Positions 1-7,313 of a stretch of 64,000 nucleotides of DNA are shown here, piece by piece. The notes under the pieces are model-generated. The model was not told the origin of the DNA, searched no databases, and worked only from the letters and a program-made list of their open reading frames with translations. The translations under genes and the position numbers were made by a program. Source of the stretch: PALSA-555 sp035468285 (lineage in GTDB: Bacteria > Actinomycetota > Acidimicrobiia > IMCC26256 > PALSA-555); contig DATISY010000007.1 in NCBI GenBank assembly GCA_035468285.1, positions 22,183 through 86,182 of the forward strand. Direction: 5' to 3'. How positions within the stretch are numbered: position 1 is the first letter of the stretch; every line of letters starts with the position of its first letter.

Positions 1-23
1 GACCACCACCCCCGGGAGCAGGA

Positions 24-491
24 ATGCCCACGTCCACCCCCGTCCGTGACGTCATGACCAAGAAGGTGGTGACGATCGCCCCGGACCAGACGTTCGAGGC
101 CGCCGCGGACCTGTTGGCCGCCAACGGGATCGGCGCCGCGCCCGTCGTCGACGGCGACCGCCTCGTCGGCATGCTCCGCGACGAGGACCTGATCGTCTCC
201 GAAGCCAACCTGCACGCCCCCACCTGGTTCAACTTCCTCGGGGCAGAGTTCCCGTTCCCCGGACAAGCCAAGCGGTTCGAGAGCGAGCTGCGACGCATGG
301 TCGCCTCGACAGTGCAGGACCTCATGACCACCGACTTCGAGTCCGCCGGACCCGACGACACGCTCGGCGACGTCGCCGCCAAGATGCACGACCGCGATGT
401 CACCCACGTGCCGGTCATCGACGCCGACCACCACCTGGTTGGGATCATCGCCCGGGGCGACCTGGTGCGGCGAGTCGCCGCGGAGACGTGA
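24..491 (+). CDS. Tandem CBS-domain protein
   Basis: This 155-residue protein consists of little more than two CBS domains, roughly residues 8-58 and 97-152, each opening with a (V/L)MT motif and closing with a VG-(M/I)-(L/I) strand. Such CBS pairs usually bind adenine nucleotides and act as a cytosolic regulatory or energy-sensing module; the partner here is unknown. The ATG is preceded by GGGAGCAGGA, a usable ribosome binding site. The stop overlaps the alanine racemase GTG by four bases, so both are probably co-translated. The domain call is firm; the ligand is not visible. Confidence 0.88.
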   Translation: MPTSTPVRDVMTKKVVTIAPDQTFEAAADLLAANGIGAAPVVDGDRLVGMLRDEDLIVSEANLHAPTWFNFLGAEFPFPGQAKRFESELRRMVASTVQDLMTTDFESAGPDDTLGDVAAKMHDRDVTHVPVIDADHHLVGIIARGDLVRRVAAET

Positions 492-1624
492 CCGACGACT
501 CGCCGCACTTCCGACCCGCCTGGGGTGAGGTCGACCTCGGCGCGGTGCGGTCCAATGCCCGCATCCTCGCCGCGCGAGCCGCCCCCGCGGCACTGCTCGC
601 TGTCGTCAAAGCCGATGGCTACGGCCACGGCGCAGTGCCAGTGGCACGCGCCGCGCTCGACGCCGGCGCGACATGGCTCGGGGTCGCCCTCGTCGAGGAA
701 GGCGCCGCCCTGCGGGCCGCGGGGATCGACGCGCCGGTGCTTGTCTTGTCCGAGCCACCTCCCGACGCGGCCCACGCCGTCGTGTCGGACACGCTCACCC
801 CGGTCGTCTACACCGAAGCTGGCATCGAGGCGTTGGCCAAGGCGGTCGCGGACGTCAACCCCGACGATGCCCTGCGGGTTCACCTGAAGGTCGACACCGG
901 CATGCACCGCGTCGGCTGTGCACCGGACGCGGCCGGGACCTTCGTGGAAGCGATCGACGGCCGACCCGAGCTCGTCCTCGACGGGATCTGCACCCACCTC
1001 GCCGTCGCCGACGAACCCGACCGTCCCGAGAGCCATGAGCAGCTCGACCAGTTCCGCCGGATCCTCCACGAGGTCGAGGTTGCCCGGGGTCGCCCCCGCC
1101 TCATCCACGCGGCCAACTCGGCGGCGCTGCTCGCCGTGCCGGAGGCCCGCTTCGACCTCGTGCGCGCCGGGATCGCCCTGTACGGCGTCGCGCCGTCGCC
1201 CACCCTCGCCGACCGGGCGTCGCTCACCCCGGCGCTGGCGCTGCACGCCCAGGTCACCTACGCAAAGAACCTCCCAGCGGGCAGCCGAATCTCCTACGGG
1301 CTGCGATACGAGCTCGGACACCCATCGCGTGTCGTGACCGTCCCTGTGGGATACGCCGACGGCGTTCCCCGGAACCTCGGGCTGCGTGGGGGCGAGGTCC
1401 TCATCGGCGGTCGACGCCACCCCATCGCGGGGACCGTCACGATGGACCAGCTCATGGTCGACGTCGGTGACGCTCCCGTCGAGGTCGGCGACGACGTCGT
1501 GCTCCTCGGCCAGCAGGACGACGACGCGATCACCGCCGAGGAGTGGGCCGAGCGGCTCGACACGATCGCCTACGAGATCGTGACTGGCATCGGCCCCCGG
1601 GTCCCGAGGCGGTACGTCGGGTGA
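488..1624 (+). CDS. alr: Alanine racemase
   Basis: PLP-dependent racemase that makes D-alanine for peptidoglycan. The 378-residue length fits the family. The PLP lysine is Lys41 in VVKADGYGHG, and the second catalytic residue is the tyrosine of the ISYG motif in the C-terminal beta domain, followed by VGYADG. The GTG start lies inside the CBS gene stop (GTGA), and the stop overlaps the next GTG in the same way. Position next to tsaE/tsaB/tsaD matches the arrangement known in other actinobacteria. Confidence 0.96.
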   Translation: MTDDSPHFRPAWGEVDLGAVRSNARILAARAAPAALLAVVKADGYGHGAVPVARAALDAGATWLGVALVEEGAALRAAGIDAPVLVLSEPPPDAAHAVVSDTLTPVVYTEAGIEALAKAVADVNPDDALRVHLKVDTGMHRVGCAPDAAGTFVEAIDGRPELVLDGICTHLAVADEPDRPESHEQLDQFRRILHEVEVARGRPRLIHAANSAALLAVPEARFDLVRAGIALYGVAPSPTLADRASLTPALALHAQVTYAKNLPAGSRISYGLRYELGHPSRVVTVPVGYADGVPRNLGLRGGEVLIGGRRHPIAGTVTMDQLMVDVGDAPVEVGDDVVLLGQQDDDAITAEEWAERLDTIAYEIVTGIGPRVPRRYVG

Positions 1625-2628
1625 GCGCGGCCCGTCGGACCCTCAAGACGCTCGGCGTCGCCGCCGGGGTCGCCGCCACCGCCGCCGGGACGGCGTACGT
1701 CGCGCAACGAGCCGCGCTCGCCGCGATCCGCCGCCGCCCCGACCCCGACGCCGGCAACCTCGGGCAGCTCGAGTTCGACGACGTCCGCCGGTTCCCCAGC
1801 CACGACGGCGGGACCGTCTACACCGCGATCCGGGGCCACGGCCCCCCGATCCTCTTCTCCCACGGCGTCACCATCACCTCCCGGGTCTGGATCAAGCAGT
1901 TCCGGTCACTGCCTCCGCACGGCGTGCAGACCATCGCGTTCGATCACCGCGGGCACGGCGAATCGACCCTCGGTGACACCGGCCACTCGATCGACAATCT
2001 GGCCGCCGACCTGCGGACCGTGCTCGAGACCCTCGATCTGCGGGACGCCATCCTCGTCGGCCACTCGATGGGCGGCGTCGCGGTGCAGGCATTCGCGCTC
2101 CGCCATCCCGACGTGCTCCACGAACGGGTGCGGGGCCTCGTGCTGGACTCCACGCTCGCCAAGACGAGCCTCTCCGCGTCCCGTCAGCTGCGTGGCCTCG
2201 CGGAGCGGGTCACCGGCGTGTTCGATCTGCGCAAAGTCATGGACCACCCCAACCTCGGATCGATGTTCGCCCGCGTCGGGTTCGGCCGGGAGCCGCTCGC
2301 CAGCCATCTGGAGCTCAATCGCGAGATGCTCGCGAGCTGTGACAGCACGACCGCCCGCGAGGCAACCACCGCACTCCTCTCACTCGATCTCACCGCCGAG
2401 CTGCCCCGCCTCGACATCCCCACCCTGGTCCTGGGTGGCACCGCGGATGTCATCACACCCCCGGCCGAATCGCGTCGCCTCGCCGAGCTGATCCCCGGAG
2501 CGCAGCTGCACCTGTTCGAGGGTGCCGGGCACATGCTCATGCTCGAGCGCAGCGACGCCTTCGACGACCTGCTGCTCGACTTCGCACGCGACCTCGGAGT
2601 GCTCCCGGCCGCGGCCGGCGCTGCATGA
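1621..2628 (+). CDS. Alpha/beta hydrolase with N-terminal membrane segment
   Basis: A 335-residue alpha/beta-hydrolase fold protein of unknown substrate. An Ala/Gly/Val-rich hydrophobic segment at residues 8-30 looks like a membrane anchor or uncleaved signal. The oxyanion region is FSHGVT, the DHRGHGES strand follows, the nucleophile elbow is GHSMGG, and a late GAGH supplies the catalytic His. I chose the GTG at 1621 because it overlaps the alr stop by four bases and gives a sensible N terminus; an upstream extension would lie within alr. The stop overlaps the next ATG (ATGA). Confidence 0.85.
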   Translation: MSAARRTLKTLGVAAGVAATAAGTAYVAQRAALAAIRRRPDPDAGNLGQLEFDDVRRFPSHDGGTVYTAIRGHGPPILFSHGVTITSRVWIKQFRSLPPHGVQTIAFDHRGHGESTLGDTGHSIDNLAADLRTVLETLDLRDAILVGHSMGGVAVQAFALRHPDVLHERVRGLVLDSTLAKTSLSASRQLRGLAERVTGVFDLRKVMDHPNLGSMFARVGFGREPLASHLELNREMLASCDSTTAREATTALLSLDLTAELPRLDIPTLVLGGTADVITPPAESRRLAELIPGAQLHLFEGAGHMLMLERSDAFDDLLLDFARDLGVLPAAAGAA

Positions 2629-3527
2629 CCGGGTCCATCACCGACGTGCCCGGCCTCCGAGCCGGTCACCAGACCCGGGGCGCCACCGGCGTCACCGTCG
2701 TCCTCGCACCCCGCGGCACCATCGGTTCCGGGGAGCTCCGCGGCGGGGCCCCCGCGACCCGGGAGCTGGCGCTCCTGGAGCCGGGCCGGACCGTCGAGCA
2801 CGTCGACGCCGTCGTGTTCACCGGCGGGTCGGCGTTCGGGCTCGCGGTCGCCGACGGCGTTGTCGACTGGCTCGCCGAGCAGGGGCGTGGCTACCCGACG
2901 CGCGGCGGTCCCGTCCCGATCGTCCCCACCGCAGCGATCTATGACCTCGTCGAATCTGGCGGGACCCATCCTGGGCCGGCCGACGGCCGCGCCGCCGCCG
3001 AGGCCGCCGACGCCAGCGTGCTCGTCACCGGCCGGGTCGGTGCCGGCGCCGGCGCGACCGTCGGCAAGTGGCGCGGCGCCGACTACGCCGTCCCCGGTGG
3101 ACTCGGCTCGGCCAGCACGACGGTCGGCGATGCGACCGTCGGGGCGCTGGCTGTCGTCAACGCCCTCGGTGATGTCCACGACGCCGCCGGGAACCTCCTC
3201 GCGGGGTCGAGCGCCCCAGCGGACGCCGAGTCGTTCCCCGACGTGACGCCGTTCGAGGGGTCCCCGGACCCGAACACGACACTGGTCGTCGTCGCCACCG
3301 ACGCCCGTTGCTCCAAGGCGGACTGCTGGCTGCTGGCCCAGAGCGCCCAGCACGGGATCGCCCGGGCGGTGCATCCCGCCCACACCCGCCACGACGGTGA
3401 TCTCGCGATTGCGCTCGCGACCGGTGCCGTGGAAGCCCACCTCGACCGGCTGCGGGTGGCGGCCACCGACGTCGTCGCGGCGGCGGTGCGCGACGCCGTC
3501 ATGGCAAGGGATGATGGGTCCCGATGA
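2625..3527 (+). CDS. P1 family peptidase (DmpA/BapA type, Ntn-hydrolase)
   Basis: A 300-residue member of the self-processing aminopeptidase family (DmpA, BapA). Family landmarks are visible: TDVPGLRAGH at the N terminus, FTGGSAFGL, GAGAGATVGK, and PNTTLVVVATDA followed by HPAHTRHDGD. In this family the precursor splits just before a Ser/Thr that becomes the nucleophile; Thr218 after Asn217 is the likely site here. Likely substrates are small peptides or amides with N-terminal L-, D- or beta-amino acids, but the specificity cannot be read. Start and stop both overlap the neighbours by four bases. Confidence 0.9.
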   Translation: MTGSITDVPGLRAGHQTRGATGVTVVLAPRGTIGSGELRGGAPATRELALLEPGRTVEHVDAVVFTGGSAFGLAVADGVVDWLAEQGRGYPTRGGPVPIVPTAAIYDLVESGGTHPGPADGRAAAEAADASVLVTGRVGAGAGATVGKWRGADYAVPGGLGSASTTVGDATVGALAVVNALGDVHDAAGNLLAGSSAPADAESFPDVTPFEGSPDPNTTLVVVATDARCSKADCWLLAQSAQHGIARAVHPAHTRHDGDLAIALATGAVEAHLDRLRVAATDVVAAAVRDAVMARDDGSR

Positions 3528-4120
3528 GCACGCTCGAGGTGTCGCCCGGATGGCCGTCCTTCGACGCGCTCGCCGCCGCGGCCGGAGCCTGCACCAAGTG
3601 TCCGCTGGCCCGGACCCGCACCCAGGTGGTGTTCGGGGTGGGGAGCCCCCACGCTGACCTGGTGTTCGTGGGGGAAGGCCCCGGCGCCGAAGAGGACCGC
3701 CAGGGGATCCCGTTCGTCGGCCGGGCCGGTCAGCTCCTCACCCGGCTCATCGAGGGGATCGGGCTCACCCGTGACGACGTGTACATCTGCAACGTCGTGA
3801 AGTGCCGCCCGCCGGGGAACCGGGATCCGCTCCCGGTCGAGATCGAAACGTGCCGCCCGTACCTCGAAGCGCAGTTGGACTTCCTCGCGCCGACCGTCGT
3901 GGTCACGCTCGGGAACTTCGCCACCCGGCTGCTGCTCGGCACCAAGGAGGGGATCACCAAGCTGCGCGGCAAGGAGTTTCCGTACCGTGACGGCGAGGCG
4001 ATCCTGATCCCGACCTTGCACCCGTCCGCGGTCCTGCGCAATGGCGGCACTGCGCTGGCGCAGGCCCGCGCGGACTTCGTGCTCGTCAAGCGCGCCGTGG
4101 CCCGCGCCCAGCCCGCGTGA
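3524..4120 (+). CDS. Family 4 uracil-DNA glycosylase, Fe-S type
   Basis: A 198-residue DNA repair enzyme that removes uracil (deaminated cytosine) from DNA. It has the family 4 active-site segment GEGPGAEEDRQG with FVGRAGQ, and the C-terminal HPSAVLRN motif. Four cysteines for the [4Fe-4S] cluster are present at 23 and 26 (CTKC) and at 94 and 110, the last two 16 residues apart as in characterised family 4 enzymes. It sits in the overlap-coupled chain with the t6A genes; a functional link to them is not implied. Confidence 0.93.
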   Translation: MSTLEVSPGWPSFDALAAAAGACTKCPLARTRTQVVFGVGSPHADLVFVGEGPGAEEDRQGIPFVGRAGQLLTRLIEGIGLTRDDVYICNVVKCRPPGNRDPLPVEIETCRPYLEAQLDFLAPTVVVTLGNFATRLLLGTKEGITKLRGKEFPYRDGEAILIPTLHPSAVLRNGGTALAQARADFVLVKRAVARAQPA

Positions 4121-4608
4121 GTGACGTCACCGTCGTGGCCGGGACGGCGGACGCGACCCGCACGGTCGGTCGTTGCCTCGCCCCGCTGCTGCGCGTCGGC
4201 GACGTCGTCGTCGTCGCCGGTGGGCTCGGCGCCGGGAAGACGACGTTCACGCAGGGCCTGGCCACCGGGCTCGGCGTCACCGACAGCGTCGTCAGCCCGA
4301 CCTTCACCCTCGCCCGCGAGTACGAGGGCCGACTCCGGCTGGTCCACGTCGACCTGTACCGCCTCGACCGGGCCCAAGAGGTCCTCGACCTCGGCCTCGA
4401 AGACCTGGCCGACGACGCGGTCCTCGTCGTCGAGTGGGGCGACGTGGCCGCGGCGTACCTGAACCCCGAGCATCTCGAGGTGCGCCTGACCCCGGCGGTC
4501 GGCACCGAGGCGGCCGCAGACGAGCAGCGGATGATCGCGATCACCTGCCATGGCCGGTCCTGGATGCCCCGCGCGGACGCGCTGGCCGCTGCCGTCGGAG
4601 GGACGTGA
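4117..4608 (+). CDS. tsaE: tRNA t6A biosynthesis ATPase TsaE
   Basis: A 163-residue P-loop ATPase (YjeE family). Walker A is GGLGAGKTTF near residue 35, followed by SPTF and a VVEWGD motif typical of the family. TsaE acts with TsaB and TsaD to make N6-threonylcarbamoyladenosine at position 37 of ANN-decoding tRNAs; both partners are encoded immediately downstream. The GTG start overlaps the glycosylase stop by four bases. Confidence 0.95.
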   Translation: MSDVTVVAGTADATRTVGRCLAPLLRVGDVVVVAGGLGAGKTTFTQGLATGLGVTDSVVSPTFTLAREYEGRLRLVHVDLYRLDRAQEVLDLGLEDLADDAVLVVEWGDVAAAYLNPEHLEVRLTPAVGTEAAADEQRMIAITCHGRSWMPRADALAAAVGGT

Positions 4609-5300
4609 TGCTCCTGCTCGCCATCGACACGTCCACCCCCCGCGTGGCGGTCGCGATCGGCGAATTGGGCCGGGTTCGCGGCGAGGTCGCCCTGTCCGGC
4701 CGGCGACGCCACGCCGAGCAGCTCGCCCCGGCCATCGCGTACCTCTGCGAGCAGACCCAGGTCGAGCTCGGCCAGCTCGCCGCCGTCGCCGTCGGCGTCG
4801 GGCCGGGCCTGTTCACCGGTCTCCGGGTCGGCGTGACGACCGCCAAGATCATGGCCCAAGCGCTGCGAATCCCCGTCGTGCCGGTCCCGAGCCTGGACCT
4901 CGTCGCGTACCCGTTGCGGCACAGCTCCCGGCTCGTCGCGGTGGTGCTCGACGCCCGCCGCCGCGAGGTCTACTCCGCGCAGTACCGACCGGTGCCGGGC
5001 GGTGTCCAGCGGACATCCGAGTACGCCGTCGGCCCCGCCGACGACCTCGTCGCGGACCTCGCCGTCCGAGGCGAGGAAGTCCTGCTCGCCGGGGACGGGA
5101 TCGACCGCAACCGAGACGCGTTTGCCACCCTCGACCGTGCCGAGGAAGCCGGAGCCGCCTTCGACGCGCCGAGCGCCACCGCGCTCGTCGAGCTGGCGAG
5201 CGGCCGTGTCGAGCGTGAGGAGTTCGAATCGCCCTACGACGTCCGGCCGCTGTACCTGCGGGCCAGCGACGCGGAGCTGGCCTGGGAGCAGGCCCGGTGA
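4608..5300 (+). CDS. tsaB: tRNA t6A biosynthesis protein TsaB
   Basis: A 230-residue ASKHA-fold protein that forms a heterodimer with TsaD in t6A synthesis. It starts with LLLAIDTSTPRVAVA and carries the GPGLFTGLRVGV motif typical of TsaB. The ATG at 4608 overlaps the tsaE stop by one base (TGATG); longer readings would run through tsaE. The stop overlaps the rimI GTG. The C-terminal half is less conserved, as usual for the family. Confidence 0.94.
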   Translation: MLLLAIDTSTPRVAVAIGELGRVRGEVALSGRRRHAEQLAPAIAYLCEQTQVELGQLAAVAVGVGPGLFTGLRVGVTTAKIMAQALRIPVVPVPSLDLVAYPLRHSSRLVAVVLDARRREVYSAQYRPVPGGVQRTSEYAVGPADDLVADLAVRGEEVLLAGDGIDRNRDAFATLDRAEEAGAAFDAPSATALVELASGRVEREEFESPYDVRPLYLRASDAELAWEQAR

Positions 5301-5842
5301 CGGTCACCGCGCCGCTGACGGTCTACGTCGTGCCGATGCGGCGCCGGCACCTGCGCTCTGTGCTGCGCATCGAGGCACTCGTCTACCCCCGCCCGTGGAG
5401 CCACTCGCTGTTCCTGTCCGAGCTCGCGTTGCGAGGCTCGCGTGCATACTTCGTCGCGCGCGTGGGACGCGACGTCGTGGGCTATGGGGGGATCATGATC
5501 AACGGCGACGACGCCCACATCACCACCATCGCGGTGGACCCTGTCCACCACCGCCGCCAGATCGGCACCCGGTTGCTCCTCGTCCTCGTGCGTGAGGCGC
5601 TGGCGCGCGGCGCCCGGCACCTCACGCTCGAGGTTCGCCTCTCGAACCACGCGGCCCAGGACCTGTACCGCCGGTTCGGGTTCGGACCGGTCGGGGTCCG
5701 CAAGAACTACTACCAAGAGACCCACGAGGATGCGCTGGTCATGTGGGTCCACGAGATCGACAGCAGCGAGTACGGCGCGCTCCTCGCGGCGCTCGAGCGT
5801 GGCATTGCCGGCGACACGCTCTACGACGAGCGCCGGTGGTGA
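5297..5842 (+). CDS. rimI: RimI-type N-alpha-acetyltransferase (GNAT)
   Basis: A 181-residue GNAT acetyltransferase. The acetyl-CoA binding region is visible as the HHRRQIGTRLL pyrophosphate loop after an ITTIAVDP strand, then LEVRLSN and the YRRFGF segment near the C terminus. RimI acetylates N termini (ribosomal S18 in Escherichia coli) and is commonly encoded with tsaB and tsaD, as here. A C-terminal extension of about 30 residues follows the GNAT core. Starts at a GTG overlapping tsaB; its stop overlaps the tsaD GTG. Confidence 0.93.
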   Translation: MTVTAPLTVYVVPMRRRHLRSVLRIEALVYPRPWSHSLFLSELALRGSRAYFVARVGRDVVGYGGIMINGDDAHITTIAVDPVHHRRQIGTRLLLVLVREALARGARHLTLEVRLSNHAAQDLYRRFGFGPVGVRKNYYQETHEDALVMWVHEIDSSEYGALLAALERGIAGDTLYDERRW

Positions 5843-6852
5843 CGACGGGGGTGTCCGCTCCGATCTTGGGGATCGAGACGTCGTGTGACGAGACCGCGGC
5901 GGCGGTCGTCGCCGAGGGCCGCGTCGTCCAGTCCTCGATCGTGTCGAGCCAGGTCGACCTCCACGCCCGGTTCGGGGGTGTCGTCCCGGAGATCGCCAGC
6001 CGGGCGCACGTCGACCTCATCGGCCCGGTGATCGCCGAGGCGCTCGGCGAGGCCACGGTGGACCTCGACGGGCTCGGCGCCATCGCTGCGTGCCGCGGCC
6101 CGGGACTCGCCGGCGCCCTGCTCGTCGGCGTCAGCGCGGCCAAGGCCCTCGCCCTCGTCACCGGGTTGCCGTACGTCGCGGTGAACCACCTCGAAGCGCA
6201 TCTGTACGCCGCGTGGCTCGAGGAGCCCGACCTCGAGCCGCCCCTCGCGGTGCTCGTCGTCTCCGGGGGGCACACCCTGGTCGTGATCATGGAGCGCCAC
6301 GGCCAATACCGGGTCGTGGGCCAGACGGTGGACGACGCCGCCGGCGAGGCGTTCGACAAGGTCGCCCGGCACCTCGGGCTCGGCTACCCGGGCGGTCCCG
6401 CCATCGACGGCCTCTCGACCCACGGCGACCCCGAGGCGATCCGATTCCCGCGTGCCATGCGGGGGGAGCCCGACCTCTCGTTCGCGGGACTCAAGACCGC
6501 CGTGGTCACCCACCTGCGCCGGCACCCCGACGCGCCCGTCGCCGACGTCGCGGCCTCGTTCCAGGCTGCCGTCGTGGACCAGCTCGCCGACAAGCTCCTC
6601 GCCGCCGCCGACGACGCCGGTGCCTCGACACTGGTCCTGGGGGGCGGGGTCGCAGCCAACTCGGCGCTGCGGGCCCGGGTGGCCTCCCGCGCGGCCGACA
6701 CCGGACGGCGGGCGTTCCTGCCCCCACCGGTGCTCTGCACCGACAACGCGGCCATGATCGCCGCGGCGGCCTGGTGGCGGCTCGACGCCGACGGCCCGAC
6801 GCCGCTCGACGACGGGGTGGACCCGACCCTCGGGCTCCCCTCGATCAGCTGA
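5839..6852 (+). CDS. tsaD: tRNA threonylcarbamoyltransferase TsaD
   Basis: A 337-residue catalytic subunit that transfers the threonylcarbamoyl group to A37 of tRNA. It begins ILGIETSCDET, has the metal-binding HLEAH motif (Gcp/Kae1 signature), SGGHT, and the FDKVAR and LVLGGGVAANSALR segments typical of the family. The GTG at 5839 overlaps the rimI stop (GTGA); residues read further upstream lie inside rimI and are not family-like. This gene ends the overlap-coupled chain that began with the CBS gene. Confidence 0.96.
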   Translation: MTTGVSAPILGIETSCDETAAAVVAEGRVVQSSIVSSQVDLHARFGGVVPEIASRAHVDLIGPVIAEALGEATVDLDGLGAIAACRGPGLAGALLVGVSAAKALALVTGLPYVAVNHLEAHLYAAWLEEPDLEPPLAVLVVSGGHTLVVIMERHGQYRVVGQTVDDAAGEAFDKVARHLGLGYPGGPAIDGLSTHGDPEAIRFPRAMRGEPDLSFAGLKTAVVTHLRRHPDAPVADVAASFQAAVVDQLADKLLAAADDAGASTLVLGGGVAANSALRARVASRAADTGRRAFLPPPVLCTDNAAMIAAAAWWRLDADGPTPLDDGVDPTLGLPSIS

Positions 6853-6866
6853 TCCCGGACGCGGGC

Positions 6867-6895
6867 TTGCTGGCCTCCGCCGGGCACGGTATGTT
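6867..6895 (+). promoter_or_regulatory. groES promoter
   Basis: TTGCTG at 6867-6872 and TATGTT at 6890-6895 are separated by 17 bases, a good match to a housekeeping promoter. It lies directly upstream of a CIRCE element, the classical arrangement for HrcA-controlled chaperonin genes. Confidence 0.75.
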
Positions 6896-6900
6896 GATCG

Positions 6901-6927
6901 CTGGCACTCCTACCCGCCGAGTGCTAA
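6901..6927 (+). promoter_or_regulatory. CIRCE operator (HrcA binding site)
   Basis: The inverted repeat CTGGCACTC, a 9-base spacer, then GAGTGCTAA matches the CIRCE consensus TTAGCACTC-N9-GAGTGCTAA with the right half perfect and two changes in the left half. It starts five bases after the -10 element, so HrcA would occlude transcription initiation of groES and release it on heat or protein stress. Confidence 0.92.
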
Positions 6928-6965
6928 TTGCCGCAGACGTTTCGACGCCCCAGGAGGCGCTCCCC

Positions 6966-7259
6966 ATGAAGTTGCAGCCGCTCGAGGACCGCATTGTCGT
7001 CCGGTCGAACGAGCCCGAAGAGACCACGGTCAGCGGGCTCGTCATTCCGGACACCGCCAAGGAGAAGCCCCAACAGGGCGAAGTGCTCGCCGTCGGTCCC
7101 GGCCGGCGCTCCGAGCAGACCGGCGAGATCGTCCCCCTCGACCTGAAGGTCGGTGACACCGTCGTCTACTCGAAGTACGGCGGGACCGAGATCACCGTCG
7201 ACGGTGAGGACCTGCTCATCCTGACCAGCCGCGACGTCCTCGCGAAGGTCCAGAAGTAG
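6966..7259 (+). CDS. groES: Co-chaperonin GroES
   Basis: A 97-residue GroES, the lid of the GroEL folding chamber in the cytosol. It begins MKLQPLEDRIVV, has the mobile-loop region TVSGLVIPDTAKEKPQQG, and ends DGEDLLILTSRDVLA. The ATG is preceded by CAGGAGG at spacing 8. Expression should follow the CIRCE operator upstream. Unusually for this neighbourhood, no groEL follows: the next gene is a convergent acyl-CoA synthetase behind a strong hairpin, so GroEL must be encoded elsewhere. Confidence 0.97.
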   Translation: MKLQPLEDRIVVRSNEPEETTVSGLVIPDTAKEKPQQGEVLAVGPGRRSEQTGEIVPLDLKVGDTVVYSKYGGTEITVDGEDLLILTSRDVLAKVQK

Positions 7260-7278
7260 CTCCCGCCACTCGTTACGT

Positions 7279-7308
7279 CGCGACCCCCGGCTGAGCCGGG
7301 GGGTCGCG
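7279..7308. terminator. Hairpin between convergent groES and acyl-CoA synthetase genes
   Basis: CGCGACCCCCGGC, a 3-base loop, and GCCGGGGGGTCGCG form a 13-bp stem with one bulged G. It lies between two converging stops and has no T run, so it probably acts as a bidirectional stabiliser or terminator of the GC-rich kind. Confidence 0.7.
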
Positions 7309-7313
7309 GCGCG

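Noticed and set aside
7260..7313. A groEL start or fragment after groES
   Set aside because: Only a hairpin is present and the following gene converges.
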